Shown one piece after another: positions 8,683 through 17,414 of a stretch of DNA of 51,176 nucleotides (the stretch's first letter is position 1; each line of letters starts with the position of its first letter). Made by a program: the position numbers and the translations under genes. The notes below the pieces were generated by a model. The model saw nothing but the letters and a program-made list of their open reading frames with translations. It did not search any database and had not been told where the DNA came from. This DNA is from an uncultured Bacilli bacterium (GTDB taxonomy: Bacteria; Bacillota_I; Bacilli_A; RF39; UBA660): assembly GCA_947589195.1 (NCBI GenBank), contig CANPZX010000002.1, positions 1 to 51,176 of the forward strand. The letters run 5' to 3'.

Positions 8683-9198
8683 TTAGTCAAGATCAATACG
8701 TCTACCTTTTTCACAATGATTATAAAATTCTCGTACAGAAATATGAGACTTTGGTTTTTCATATTCATATAGTATTAGATTTTCGCGATTATACTGTTTA
8801 TTTAATTCATATTTTATAAATTTATCTTTAATATCTAATAATAAATCCCTTTCTAAATCATATTCATGAATTCCTCTAAATCTTTCCCAAGAATGTTCAA
8901 ACCAATAATATTTACCATTTTTGGTATAAGTTAAAAAAGTATGAGTTGGACATTTATTATCATCATAATGAACAATAAAATATGTTTTTATGGACCACCC
9001 TTGGAAATAATATCTTTCAAGTTCTACTTGATCCCAGCAGACACCAACTTTATTTGTTATTATTTCCTTAAAAGATTGAAGAATATAATTATCGGAAAAT
9101 GATCCATCTATATGATAGTGTTTATTATAATCTTTATCCAACCAACCATATTCAATATTATTCATTAAATCCATAATTTCCCATTCATTTAAGTTCAT
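8683..9198 (-). CDS. Transglutaminase-like cysteine peptidase domain protein
   Basis: This 171-residue protein has no signal peptide or membrane segment. The core looks like a transglutaminase/papain-like fold. Cys54 sits in 'VGVCWDQVELER', where the following W-D-x-x-E pattern is typical. His86 is in 'PTHTFLTY', and 'YYWFEHSW' (about 97-104) supplies the third polar residue. I infer a cysteine hydrolase or transglutaminase; the substrate is unknown. The gene has its own promoter (9218-9247). Its neighbours are unrelated, so context does not help. Confidence 0.65.
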   Translation of the reverse strand: MNLNEWEIMDLMNNIEYGWLDKDYNKHYHIDGSFSDNYILQSFKEIITNKVGVCWDQVELERYYFQGWSIKTYFIVHYDDNKCPTHTFLTYTKNGKYYWFEHSWERFRGIHEYDLERDLLLDIKDKFIKYELNKQYNRENLILYEYEKPKSHISVREFYNHCEKGRRIDLD

Positions 9199-9217
9199 TA
9201 TAACACCTCTATTACTT

Positions 9218-9247
9218 AATATAATTTAAGAGTAATTATATTGTCAA
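9218..9247 (-). promoter_or_regulatory. Promoter of the transglutaminase-like gene
   Basis: On the minus strand TTGACA (complement 9242-9247) precedes TATATT (complement 9218-9223) by 18 bases, just upstream of an AGGTG ribosome binding site and the ATG at 9198. Confidence 0.6.
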
Positions 9248-9275
9248 CACTTTGAATATAATTACTTTATTATGA

Positions 9276-9698
9276 TTAATCTTCAAAATCATCGTCTTTA
9301 ACATAATCATCGGGATTTTCCAAAATTTTTCTAGTTTCGATAATCATTCCAATACTAAATCCGGATATTTTCATTATATCTATTGTTGGCATCTTTAACT
9401 TTATCATGTTTTGAACCATATCTATTTTGCCTTTTAAATATCCAACTTCAATTCCATCAGAAAAACCAGATTGTCTAACTTCTTTAAGTACTATTTTCTC
9501 TTCTTCAGCAGCTCGATACTCTTCTAAAAATTCCGGATCTTTAAACATTTCTTCTAGTTTTTTGATTACTGGCTTAAACTTCTCATCATCCCCAAAATCT
9601 TTTTTCATTTGTTCAAAATTAGTCTCACTTAGAAAAAGCATCATTCTACGAATTCTTTCATCTCTATCACTATTTTCAACAGTTGTTGTCTCGTCCAT
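9276..9698 (-). CDS. C-terminal part of an Rpn-type PD-(D/E)XK nuclease family protein (probable remnant)
   Basis: The 140-residue product is highly charged. The first half is helical and acidic. It then has 'GFSDGIEVGYLKGKIDMVQN', followed by a short helical hairpin 'TIDIMKISGFSIGMI'. This layout is the C-terminal tail of the Rpn/PDDEXK_2 'transposase-like' nucleases, where a G-x-x-x-G-x-x-x-G coiled region precedes a short helix-turn-helix-like end. The N-terminal nuclease domain is missing. An AGGTG lies before the ATG, so the fragment may still be translated. I regard it as a decayed copy; a free-standing small protein is also possible. Confidence 0.5.
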   Translation of the reverse strand: MDETTTVENSDRDERIRRMMLFLSETNFEQMKKDFGDDEKFKPVIKKLEEMFKDPEFLEEYRAAEEEKIVLKEVRQSGFSDGIEVGYLKGKIDMVQNMIKLKMPTIDIMKISGFSIGMIIETRKILENPDDYVKDDDFED

Positions 9699-9852
9699 TT
9701 AATTCACCTCTCTTTCTATAGTAAAATTTTTTTCAAATAACATTAATAAATAACCCCTTTCTAGTTATTTGAATAGAGGATTATTTTTATCCTCTAATAT
9801 AATTATTACCCGCAAATCTGTATTTTCCTTTTTTTTTTGCAAGAAAGTTAAA

Positions 9853-9891
9853 AAAAATACCAAAAACATTAAATTTTTGATATTTTTATAA
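9853..9891 (-). terminator. Terminator of the cation efflux gene
   Basis: An AT-rich hairpin with arms AAATACCAAAAA and TTTTTGATATTT (one G-T pair) lies at the gene's stop codon. On the minus strand it is followed by a run of eight T. Confidence 0.65.
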
Positions 9892-10758
9892 AGGATTAAC
9901 ATGAATAACGGTTAAATATATTTCTTTTAAATTATCTTCTATTTCATCTTCTAATTTATCAGCTATAGCATGACTTTCAAAAGTTTTTAAATTACCATCA
10001 ACAAATATGGTAAAAGATATTTGATAACGATATCCTACGGGTGTAGAATTAAAATGATTTATCTTTTTTATCTCGGGATATTTTTTAATAATATCTAAAA
10101 CTTTATTTTTAGTTTCTTCATCAATAGATTTATCCATTAAAACATTATAACTATCTTTAAATATTTGAAAAGCCGTTATAATAATCCATAAAGATATTAA
10201 CATACCAACAATAGAATCAATAAAATAGATATTTAACATACTTAAAAGACAAGATATTAAATTACAAGTTGTTATTACGGAGTCATTCCGGTGATCTGTA
10301 GCATTAGCTTTTAATAAAAAATTATGATATTTTTTAGCTATATGATTAGTGTAAAAATATAAACTTAGTTTTATTATAATAGTTATTAAACAAACCACGA
10401 TAAGCCATATGGAAAAGCTATAAGTTTTACCTTTAATTAAACTAGTTAAAGAGTTTAAAAAAGTTTTACCACCTAATAAAAACATTATTATACTAATTAA
10501 TAAAGCATAGACATACTCTGCTTTCCCATGACCCAAATTATGGTCATCATCTTTTGGCTTACTAGCTATTTTATTACCTACATAAGTAAGGATTGAAGAA
10601 AAAACATCACTAGTAGAATTAAAACAATCTGCAAGCATAGCATTACTATTAGTAATAATGCCAATTATTCCTTTAATAATCATTAAAAATATATTACCCA
10701 GTATTCCTAAGATACTAGCTAATTTAATCTGTTTATAAGGTTTAGACATCATAGACAA
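9886..10758 (-). CDS. Cation diffusion facilitator (CDF) family metal efflux transporter
   Basis: CDF transporters export Zn, Mn, Fe or similar divalent metals in exchange for protons. The 290 residues give six membrane segments in about the first 205, and the hydrophilic C-terminal cytoplasmic domain (about 210-290) follows. Metal-site signatures are visible in segment 2 ('ADCFNSTSD') and segment 5 ('DHRNDSVIT'). Between segments 2 and 3 lies 'DDDHNLGHGKAEY', which is typical of the FieF/MntE branch. The metal cannot be told from the sequence by eye. The gene has its own terminator and is separated by 66 bases from the end of the polysaccharide cluster. Confidence 0.93.
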   Translation of the reverse strand: MSMMSKPYKQIKLASILGILGNIFLMIIKGIIGIITNSNAMLADCFNSTSDVFSSILTYVGNKIASKPKDDDHNLGHGKAEYVYALLISIIMFLLGGKTFLNSLTSLIKGKTYSFSIWLIVVCLITIIIKLSLYFYTNHIAKKYHNFLLKANATDHRNDSVITTCNLISCLLSMLNIYFIDSIVGMLISLWIIITAFQIFKDSYNVLMDKSIDEETKNKVLDIIKKYPEIKKINHFNSTPVGYRYQISFTIFVDGNLKTFESHAIADKLEDEIEDNLKEIYLTVIHVNPL

Positions 10759-10797
10759 CTCCTTTAATATTTAATAATTATAATATAATTTAATAAT

Positions 10798-10824
10798 TTA
10801 AAAAAGTACCATTAAGATACTTTA
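10798..10824 (-). terminator. Terminator at the end of the polysaccharide cluster
   Basis: On the minus strand the arms AAAGTA and TACTTT pair across a 9-base loop, and a T6 run follows immediately after the HAD gene's stop codon. Confidence 0.6.
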
Positions 10825-11382
10825 TTAGCTAAAATATTTAATTGCCACGACAGTTGCTTTAGTTTTTAAAGCTGCTTCTATTCCTACCTCTGAATCTTCA
10901 AATATTATAGTATTTTCTGGAGTTTGATTGGTTTTTTCTAAAGCCAAAAGAAAACCCTCCGGATTAGGTTTAGGATTTTTTATATCATCAGCTGTTAAAA
11001 TTAAATCAAATAATTTAGTTTTCCCAGTATATTCTAAAATCTCATAAGTATTTTTCTTCGAAGCAGTTGTCACTAAAGCAATGATATAATCTTGTTTTAT
11101 TGCTTCAATTATATTAAATAAATGTTCATTAATTTTTACTTTATCTAAATATTTAGAATATAGTTCTTTTTTTCTATTATGGATATCCTCGATTATATCT
11201 TCTTTATAATTAGCAATGGGTGGGATAAAAATCTTATAAGAGCGTCCATTACATTCTCGACAATAATATTCATAGTCAATTTCTAAATTATGATAAGCTA
11301 AAGCTTCTTTATAAGCATAGTAATTAACATCATTTGTATTATATAAAGTTCCATCCATATCAAAAATAGCTAATTTTTTCAT
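10825..11382 (-). CDS. HAD superfamily phosphatase (beta-phosphoglucomutase-like)
   Basis: This 185-residue protein has motif I 'FDMDGTLYN' (nucleophile Asp8, acid/base Asp10), a small cap domain (about 15-80), motif II 'TTAS' and motif III Lys in 'KNPKPNPEGF'. Motif IV is 'IIFEDSEVGIEAA'. It removes phosphate from a small sugar or alditol phosphate. The start overlaps the stop of the upstream gene by 4 bases (ATGA), so translation is coupled. The upstream genes are a kinase-like/flippase fusion and a nucleotidyltransferase. I therefore infer a role in making an activated building block for the glycan; the substrate is unknown. Confidence 0.85.
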   Translation of the reverse strand: MKKLAIFDMDGTLYNTNDVNYYAYKEALAYHNLEIDYEYYCRECNGRSYKIFIPPIANYKEDIIEDIHNRKKELYSKYLDKVKINEHLFNIIEAIKQDYIIALVTTASKKNTYEILEYTGKTKLFDLILTADDIKNPKPNPEGFLLALEKTNQTPENTIIFEDSEVGIEAALKTKATVVAIKYFS

Positions 11383-13265
11383 GATTCAAATCTCTTTTCT
11401 ATATCGGCCGCGACAATTAAAAGTCCAGCATAAAAAAGTAAAACTCTTTCTTTATCTTTTTCAATTTTATAAGGCATCAACCGAAGCCAATGAATAATTT
11501 CATGGAAGAAAATACTTTTTAAGCCTTCTTTTCCAAATTTTTTTTCTAAGTAATTTACTAACTCTATAAAAAGATTATCGTAAACTAATGATTTAGTAAA
11601 AATAAATTCAATATTATTTTCATAATAAGATAAGTTCTTAGTATTCATTAAAAATTCATATCCACCATGTAAAGATTGAAATAATTTAGCATAATCAAGA
11701 TATGGAGAATTATGAATATTACCAGTATTGGGATCAATTAAATAAATGCTTTTTTTATTTTTAGTTTGATCATTTTTTAAACAAATAATATTTTCGATAG
11801 TAAAATCACCATGAATTTCCGAATAATTATCATTTTTAAAAGTATTATATAAATATTTAGTATTTAAATATTTTTTATAATAATTTAAATTATGATATTT
11901 TTGACCATTAATATAAATATATTCATAATTTTGAAGATTTTTAATATATGAACATTTTTCTATTTTTTCAATATTCTTTAACACTTTATCATTAATATAT
12001 TGCTCTATTGTTTTTTTATTTGCTTTACCAATTAATGTAGACTTATGTAATTTATCTATTTCATTTAAGGCATCTTTTAATTTATTCCAAGCTTCTTGAA
12101 AAGGTGTTAAATGAACATAATTAAAACAAGTAAGTGCATTAGGATTAAACTCCATATCATATGAGCATATATCCTCATTAAAATATTCAGAAGTAATTTT
12201 AGTTAATGATATTTTCTTTTCATATTTATGGATCCAATCTATTTGTTGTTTTAACTTTAAGGCATCATTTCCAAATGAATACTTTCGATAGAATGTTTGG
12301 TTATTCTTAATACATAAAATAGTTGTAGCATTACTTCCAGCTGAATAATCTTTAATAACTGCCACATCACTATTTAACTTTAAATAATTTTTAAAAAAAT
12401 TACTATTATGATTATTAAAATATAATTCTAAAAATTGTAAACGATCATTTATATTTATTTGGGGCAATAATTCAATATACTCTTCTTTTTTCGAAGCTTT
12501 TAAAAAGTAAGAAACTATAAATAAAGTAATAGCACTAAATACATAATAAATACAAATAGTTAAAATAATAGATAAATTAAAATCTTTAATCAAATAAATA
12601 AGACTAGATGTAATTCCACTTCCTGAAAAAAATAAATTAAAACTACTATAAACTAAATTAAAATCACTAATAGCTAAAGTTAATAAAAGACATGATAATA
12701 TATTCATAATCCAAACAATTAAAGAATAAATAATTAATTTTAGTTTGTTTACTTTAGACAAAATATTTTCAAAAGACATAATTGTAAACCATGATAATTT
12801 TAAAATTTTTAATTCAATATTTTTATTAAATGTTGAAGCTATTTTATAAATTATTTTCTTTAAAAATGGTTTTAATTTTTTTATAAGTAATATAAAAATA
12901 AGCATTAAAGTTAAAAAAGTTAAATAAAAAATTATATTATTTAAACTATCAAAGCCAAATATAAAGAAAATAATATAAATCAAAGAAACTAAAATAAAAT
13001 CGATAATTATTTCCACAATTATGGTAGCAAGTGAAAAAGAAAAACCATTTTTCATATGCTTTCCTGGTATATACACTCTTAATAAATAACCCAACCGAAA
13101 AGGAGCAAAAATATTTACAAGATTTCCCAAAGCTAAAGCTTGAGTTAATTTTTTATAATTTGGTTTTTCATATGGTTCAATAAATTGGGCTAAACGAAAT
13201 ATTTTAAAAATATTAGCAATCGTTAAAGTTAATATCGCTGCAATAATAAAAAGATGAGAATTCAT
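11379..13265 (-). CDS. Fusion: LPG-synthase-type membrane domain + APH/choline-kinase-like phosphotransferase
   Basis: The 628-residue product has two parts. The first ~270 residues hold about eight membrane segments in the style of the lysylphosphatidylglycerol synthase TM/UPF0104 (AglD-like) family. The early 'LGNLVNIFAPFRLGYLLRVY' matches its signature. The C-terminal part (about 290-628) is a cytoplasmic kinase-like domain with 'EIHGDFTIENIICL' and 'IYLIDPNTG'. This is the catalytic HGD-xxxx-N and metal-binding Asp of aminoglycoside/choline/hexose phosphotransferases. The combination of membrane translocator and small-molecule kinase in one chain is unusual. It overlaps both neighbours by 4 bases, so it is made together with the nucleotidyltransferase and the HAD protein. 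A role in activating or transferring a glycan substituent is inferred. Confidence 0.75.
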   Translation of the reverse strand: MNSHLFIIAAILTLTIANIFKIFRLAQFIEPYEKPNYKKLTQALALGNLVNIFAPFRLGYLLRVYIPGKHMKNGFSFSLATIIVEIIIDFILVSLIYIIFFIFGFDSLNNIIFYLTFLTLMLIFILLIKKLKPFLKKIIYKIASTFNKNIELKILKLSWFTIMSFENILSKVNKLKLIIYSLIVWIMNILSCLLLTLAISDFNLVYSSFNLFFSGSGITSSLIYLIKDFNLSIILTICIYYVFSAITLFIVSYFLKASKKEEYIELLPQININDRLQFLELYFNNHNSNFFKNYLKLNSDVAVIKDYSAGSNATTILCIKNNQTFYRKYSFGNDALKLKQQIDWIHKYEKKISLTKITSEYFNEDICSYDMEFNPNALTCFNYVHLTPFQEAWNKLKDALNEIDKLHKSTLIGKANKKTIEQYINDKVLKNIEKIEKCSYIKNLQNYEYIYINGQKYHNLNYYKKYLNTKYLYNTFKNDNYSEIHGDFTIENIICLKNDQTKNKKSIYLIDPNTGNIHNSPYLDYAKLFQSLHGGYEFLMNTKNLSYYENNIEFIFTKSLVYDNLFIELVNYLEKKFGKEGLKSIFFHEIIHWLRLMPYKIEKDKERVLLFYAGLLIVAADIEKRFES

Positions 13266-14005
13266 TTTAAAACCCTTTTAAAAATATCATTTTTTTCTGC
13301 TTCATAATATTCATCAGGTGTCCCAAATGGAATATGTTCATCACAAGTAAAATTAGCAATTTTCATTCCTTGATTAGCCATTATATTATAAACACCACTT
13401 ACATAATATTCACTATAATTGCAATTTTCTAAATATTTTTGAGCACTCTCTAAAAATAATTTCTTATTTTTAAAATAATATGCCCCACAAATAGCATTAT
13501 CACTAATAACTTTTTTTTCGACAGTTTGAATAACATTATTATTTTCATCCATTTGTAAATAAGAATATTTAGGATCAGCTGATTTAAAAGTTAATAATGC
13601 CCCATCTAAATCATTAAAGTTACCTTGTCTACAATAATTATAAAAATCACTAGCTAAAAAGATATGATCACAATCATTAAAGATAATAGGATTATCATCA
13701 TTAATGTCTTTAATTCCTTCCATACAAGTCAAAACTGCCCCATTTAATAATTTAGGAATAACATTAATCTTAGCATTAGGAAAATATTTCTTTATAATTT
13801 TATCTATTTGAAATTCTTCAATATGTTGCTTTAAAACAACAAAAGTTAAATCTTCAATATCAATATAATTTGTTAAAGAAATAGTTGACCAGTATAAAAA
13901 TGGTTTTTCATTTATTTCAATTAAAGGCTTAGGTAAAACAAAACCATTTTTAAAAAATCTAGACCCAGCTCCACCCATTGGCATTACAACATGCAATTTT
14001 TTCAT
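13262..14005 (-). CDS. Sugar-phosphate (or alditol/choline-phosphate) nucleotidyltransferase
   Basis: The 247 residues begin with the nucleotide-binding signature 'PMGGAGSRFFKNGFVLPKPL' (about 9-28). The 'FNDCDHIF' (about 109-116) supplies a metal-binding Asp. This is the GT-A-like NTP_transferase fold that makes NDP-activated sugars or head groups from NTP and a phosphate ester. Together with the coupled kinase-like fusion and the HAD phosphatase it forms a module resembling Campylobacter and teichoic acid 'activation' sets. The substrate is not deducible. The start codon is preceded by a purine-rich AGAGATGA. The ATGA overlap with the downstream gene is intact. Confidence 0.85.
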   Translation of the reverse strand: MKKLHVVMPMGGAGSRFFKNGFVLPKPLIEINEKPFLYWSTISLTNYIDIEDLTFVVLKQHIEEFQIDKIIKKYFPNAKINVIPKLLNGAVLTCMEGIKDINDDNPIIFNDCDHIFLASDFYNYCRQGNFNDLDGALLTFKSADPKYSYLQMDENNNVIQTVEKKVISDNAICGAYYFKNKKLFLESAQKYLENCNYSEYYVSGVYNIMANQGMKIANFTCDEHIPFGTPDEYYEAEKNDIFKRVLK

Positions 14006-14032
14006 TGTTAAATCATCTCTTTGATCTTTCTA

Positions 14033-15055
14033 TTAGTTATCTTTTAATCTTTCTAATAATTCACACTCGTTCTCAATAACTCTTTTTAATCCTTCTCTAA
14101 TATCAATTTTAGGTTCCCAAACATATTTTTCTTTAGCATAAGTATTATCGCATAAAGAATATTTATTTATTTCATTTTTTAAAATACTCTCTTTAATTTT
14201 ATATTCCCCTTCAAATAAACTAGGATATTTTTCCCAATAATGACTATCATTAGCATACTCTGGTTTTATATCTTTATGCATTATTTCAGAAGCTATTTGA
14301 TACATTTCATTAACTGAATAATTAACCATAGATGAGCAATTAACACAATCAAAACCTTCGCCTTTTTGAACAGCAATAGCTAAATCAATTAAATCATCAA
14401 CATAAATATAATCTCTTCTTTGATTACCATCAGAATGGAAAATAGGAGTTCTATCATAAAATAATTCTCTTATCATATATGCAACAAAAGGTGGTTGTTT
14501 TCTTAAACAATCAATATGAGGGCCATAAACATTTGCAAATCTTAAACAAGTAACATTCATTCCATATGTATCACAAAAAGATTCAGCAAATCTTTCAGCA
14601 CAATACTTCGTATTAGGATATATCAAAGTTGGTAATTCAAAATTACTTTCAACAGTTGGAAATTTAGTTTCATTTTCATACATTGCATTAGTACTAGCTT
14701 GAATTACTTTTTTAACCCCATATTTTCGACTATTTTCTAAAATGTTAACCAACCCATTAACATTAACATCAATGGCTTCACAAGGATTAGATTGGCAATC
14801 CGGAAGTGGAGCTATTCCTGCAATATTATAAACATAATCAATTTTATTCTCTTTAAATATCTTTTCAATTCCCTCTTTATCCCGAATATCCATCTTAATA
14901 ATAGAATTTTCAAAATCAACATCTTCAAATTTTAAATTATCTACTTTTCCATAAGAGAAATTATCGATTAAAATTAAATCGTTATTCTCTTTCCATAAAC
15001 GATGCGCTAATTGAGAGCCGATGAATCCAGCTGCTCCAGTTATTAATATTTTCAT
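14033..15055 (-). CDS. NAD-dependent sugar-nucleotide epimerase/dehydratase (extended SDR)
   Basis: The 340-residue extended SDR has 'TGAAGFIGS' at 6-14, Asp31 for NAD ribose binding, catalytic Ser/Thr at 121-122 ('ASTNAMY') and Tyr146-xxx-Lys150 ('YPNTK'). The 'RFANVYGPH' stretch and the 'RRDYIYVDD' near residue 213 are the usual substrate-binding elements. It probably epimerises or dehydrates an NDP-sugar used by this cluster; 4-epimerase activity is the commonest for this architecture. Its start overlaps the upstream GT2 stop by 4 bases. The nucleotidyltransferase follows 27 bases downstream. Confidence 0.9.
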   Translation of the reverse strand: MKILITGAAGFIGSQLAHRLWKENNDLILIDNFSYGKVDNLKFEDVDFENSIIKMDIRDKEGIEKIFKENKIDYVYNIAGIAPLPDCQSNPCEAIDVNVNGLVNILENSRKYGVKKVIQASTNAMYENETKFPTVESNFELPTLIYPNTKYCAERFAESFCDTYGMNVTCLRFANVYGPHIDCLRKQPPFVAYMIRELFYDRTPIFHSDGNQRRDYIYVDDLIDLAIAVQKGEGFDCVNCSSMVNYSVNEMYQIASEIMHKDIKPEYANDSHYWEKYPSLFEGEYKIKESILKNEINKYSLCDNTYAKEKYVWEPKIDIREGLKRVIENECELLERLKDN

Positions 15056-15762
15056 TTTACTTGTTCTCCTTTTCTTATTTTAATACTATCTTTCATAATA
15101 ATTATACTTTGGCGAATTTTAGATTTCAAGCCTTTATTCCATGACGATTGGCCTTTTTTTCGCTTTTCCATATTTACTTTAAATCTTTTAATTATATACT
15201 TTTCTTTTTTAGCTTGATAGTATGTATACAATTCAATTGAAAAGTCATATGGTGCTTTTTCCAAACGTTTTAATAATTCGCGATTAAATAAAACTGGAAT
15301 AGCTCCGATATCATTCATTTTTTTGCCAAACACTAAAAACTCAAAAATGGTCATACTACCTGTAAAGAAGCAATCAAGAAGACTACGGTTTTTTCGGCGA
15401 CCTTTTAAAAAATATTTTTGTGAAGAATCAGCTTCATTTTCTAAATAATTTATTAGTTTTAACATATCATCAGGTGATACTTGCAAATCCGCATGAAGCC
15501 AACCTACAAATTCTCCTCGAGCAACTTTTAAACCTTGTTGTAATCCATATCCATAACCCTGATTAGTTTTAACATAAACTTTTTGAAAATGTTTTTCATC
15601 AAGTTTTAACTTTTCAAAAACTTCTTTACTATTATCTTTAGATCCATTTTCTACTAAAATAAATTCTGTTTCAGCAAATTTAGGAAACTTTTTTAAAGTA
15701 GCTACTAAATTCTTTAAATTTTCGCTTTCATTATAGCAAGGAATAACTATTGAATATTTCAT
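15052..15762 (-). CDS. GT2 glycosyltransferase, dolichyl-phosphate-mannose-synthase-like
   Basis: This single-domain GT-A enzyme of 236 residues lacks membrane segments. The N-terminal 'VIPCYNESENL', the 'LVENGSKDNS' region and the metal/nucleotide-binding 'LHADLQ' (Asp92) fit the DPM1/GtrB branch, which loads a sugar onto polyprenyl phosphate. The C-terminal 'GQSSWNKGLKSK' resembles the acceptor-loop region of DPM1-like proteins. Three GT-C-like membrane proteins and a GtrA flippase lie just upstream. I infer that it makes the lipid-linked donor for them, a Gtr-type three-component system. It lacks the two C-terminal membrane helices of classical GtrB, so it may rely on partner proteins. Confidence 0.8.
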   Translation of the reverse strand: MKYSIVIPCYNESENLKNLVATLKKFPKFAETEFILVENGSKDNSKEVFEKLKLDEKHFQKVYVKTNQGYGYGLQQGLKVARGEFVGWLHADLQVSPDDMLKLINYLENEADSSQKYFLKGRRKNRSLLDCFFTGSMTIFEFLVFGKKMNDIGAIPVLFNRELLKRLEKAPYDFSIELYTYYQAKKEKYIIKRFKVNMEKRKKGQSSWNKGLKSKIRQSIIIMKDSIKIRKGEQVK

Positions 15763-15783
15763 TTTTATTTACCTCTTTTTCTA

Positions 15784-17178
15784 CTATTTTATTTCATCAA
15801 AGCATTCATGGTTTTGACAGTAATCATTTGATACAGGAATTGGTACAGTTACATTCATATGTGGAGGGCTAATTTGAATATTAGCATACTTTTTATTTTT
15901 ATAATCTACATATGGTTCAATTTCGAATATTTTTTGACTAGTTTCAAATTCAGGATGATTTATATTTCTAACAAAAAAGAATAAAGCAAAAATTAAAAAT
16001 CCGATTTCAATACTTTTAAAAGTTTGATTGACTAGACTTATATTAGAAAGTGATATGGCTATTCCTAAAAATACAAATGTTGCTGGTAAAACGTGATACC
16101 ATATTTGATAACTAATTCCAGACGTTATTTCTAAAAAATAAGCAATAAAATCTACTCTTTTAAAATTCATCATAAAATATAAAATAAAAATATCTAATAT
16201 AACTAAAATGCAAGTTTTTAAATTTTTAGTTTTATAAAACATACCTATAATAATTAACCAAAGTATTGAGCCTGTAAATATATTTAATTTAGCTACACAA
16301 AGTGCTGAAAAAGTATCAGTTCCAAAAACCATATTTATACTAGAAATAAGCAGTAATAATGAATAATAAGCTACACTTATTAAGTGTCCTAAAGATAAAT
16401 CAATTTTAACAAGAGTTTCAACATCAGTTATAAATAAAATGGCATATGCTTGAATCAATAGAAATAATCCCATTAATATTAGTTTAATTAAATTGTGTTT
16501 GCCAAAATTTTTAAGCTTTATACAACCCCCCCCCCGAAGGTATTTAATAAAGCCAATCTTTTCCAGAATATAGTACATTAAAGCGAAGCCTAATATTAAT
16601 GATGATGCACTAGAAATTATTGATATTAAAACCAAAGGTAATATTACATAAGATGGCATTTTATCATGCAATAAATTTAGGGATACTAAAAAGATTAGTA
16701 ATCCACACCACCAATGAATAGCTACACCATTATATAATAACCAAGCAAAATTAGAAATTAAAATAATAACTAGAGCAGAAATTATAACTCTTTTTCCTCG
16801 ACTTTTAATAATATTTTCAAAACTACTTGAAGTAAAATAAGTAGCTACAAATGCCGAGAATAATATAGATAACCATTTAAAAGTATTAGCTAAAACTACT
16901 GCACTATTAGTTAATTTAGCAAAATTAACTGCAATAAAAGCAAATATCCTTGATAAAGTATCAAAATAACCACCATAAGTTAATTTAAATGAACCAAATC
17001 CATATTCCATATATTGTTTGGTAAAAATAGAACCATCCTCTAAAAACATATAAGGAGCTTTAATAATTTCCGGATTAAGAATAACTAACAAACAAATAAA
17101 TAAAAAGAAAATTATAATTAATAAAAACCAATTATTATTTAAAATTTTAGATGATTTTATTTTCTTACTTATTTTCAT
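15784..17178 (-). CDS. GT-C-like polytopic membrane protein, paralog A, with an in-frame G10 tract
   Basis: The 464-residue protein has about 11-12 membrane segments and a short C-terminal extracytoplasmic tail ending in a Cys/His-rich 'YCQNHEC'. The first loop carries 'FLEDGS' (Glu47-Asp48) and then 'GGYFDTLSRIFAF'. An acidic pair in the first outer loop is typical of GT-C transferases that use polyprenyl-phosphate sugars, so I infer a sugar transferase; the family name is not certain. Residues 62-253 are encoded by a 575-bp block identical to paralog B. That block includes a run of ten G (coding strand, 16526-16535) at Arg215-Gly218. Loss or gain of one G would shift the frame and remove the C-terminal half. 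The neighbours are a DPM1-like GT2 and GtrA. Confidence 0.75.
   Translation of the reverse strand: MKISKKIKSSKILNNNWFLLIIIFFLFICLLVILNPEIIKAPYMFLEDGSIFTKQYMEYGFGSFKLTYGGYFDTLSRIFAFIAVNFAKLTNSAVVLANTFKWLSILFSAFVATYFTSSSFENIIKSRGKRVIISALVIILISNFAWLLYNGVAIHWWCGLLIFLVSLNLLHDKMPSYVILPLVLISIISSASSLILGFALMYYILEKIGFIKYLRGGGCIKLKNFGKHNLIKLILMGLFLLIQAYAILFITDVETLVKIDLSLGHLISVAYYSLLLLISSINMVFGTDTFSALCVAKLNIFTGSILWLIIIGMFYKTKNLKTCILVILDIFILYFMMNFKRVDFIAYFLEITSGISYQIWYHVLPATFVFLGIAISLSNISLVNQTFKSIEIGFLIFALFFFVRNINHPEFETSQKIFEIEPYVDYKNKKYANIQISPPHMNVTVPIPVSNDYCQNHECFDEIK
16421..16995. repeat. 575-bp block identical to 18058-18632 (copy 1)
   Basis: Read base by base, this segment and 18058-18632 are the same over all 575 positions, including the C10 run. 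On both sides the two genes diverge immediately. This pattern indicates recent gene conversion or a recombination-maintained block, not simple old duplication. Confidence 0.92.
16526..16535 (-). repeat. Homopolymer tract (G10 on the coding strand) in paralog A
   Basis: Ten consecutive C on the plus strand lie inside a gene of very low GC. They encode the CGG GGG GGG GGT run (Arg-Gly-Gly-Gly). Tracts of this length are classic slipped-strand contingency sites. Confidence 0.9.
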
Positions 17179-17414
17179 TCATCACACCTCTATTTTTGAC
17201 ATTTAACTTATATATATAGTTTAACAAATTTATTTTTTAAATACTACTTTTTTATAATAGAAAAATTAACAATCAAAACTAGATCTGTTTAATATATTTT
17301 TTAACTGCTATTTTTATTTTATCTATTAAATAAATTCCTATTCTAAAAAAGAAAAGTAAAAAATATAAATTTAAAATGATAGGAGAAAACATTGAATATT
17401 TTCTAACTATTTAT
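17179..17414 (-). pseudogene. Gene fossils between paralogs A and B (gtrA 3' end and a paralog C fragment)
   Basis: This stretch has no intact frame. 17179-17240 is nearly the same as the upstream region of paralog B (18816-18870). About 17241-17275 resembles the last ~15 codons of the gtrA gene at 18865, but with a stop. About 17300-17360 resembles an internal part of paralog C near 19965-20015, sharing a TTTATTTTATCTAT-TAAATAAATTCCTATTC stretch with few changes. The simplest reading is that a unit of membrane gene plus gtrA was once duplicated here and then mostly lost. Confidence 0.65.
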
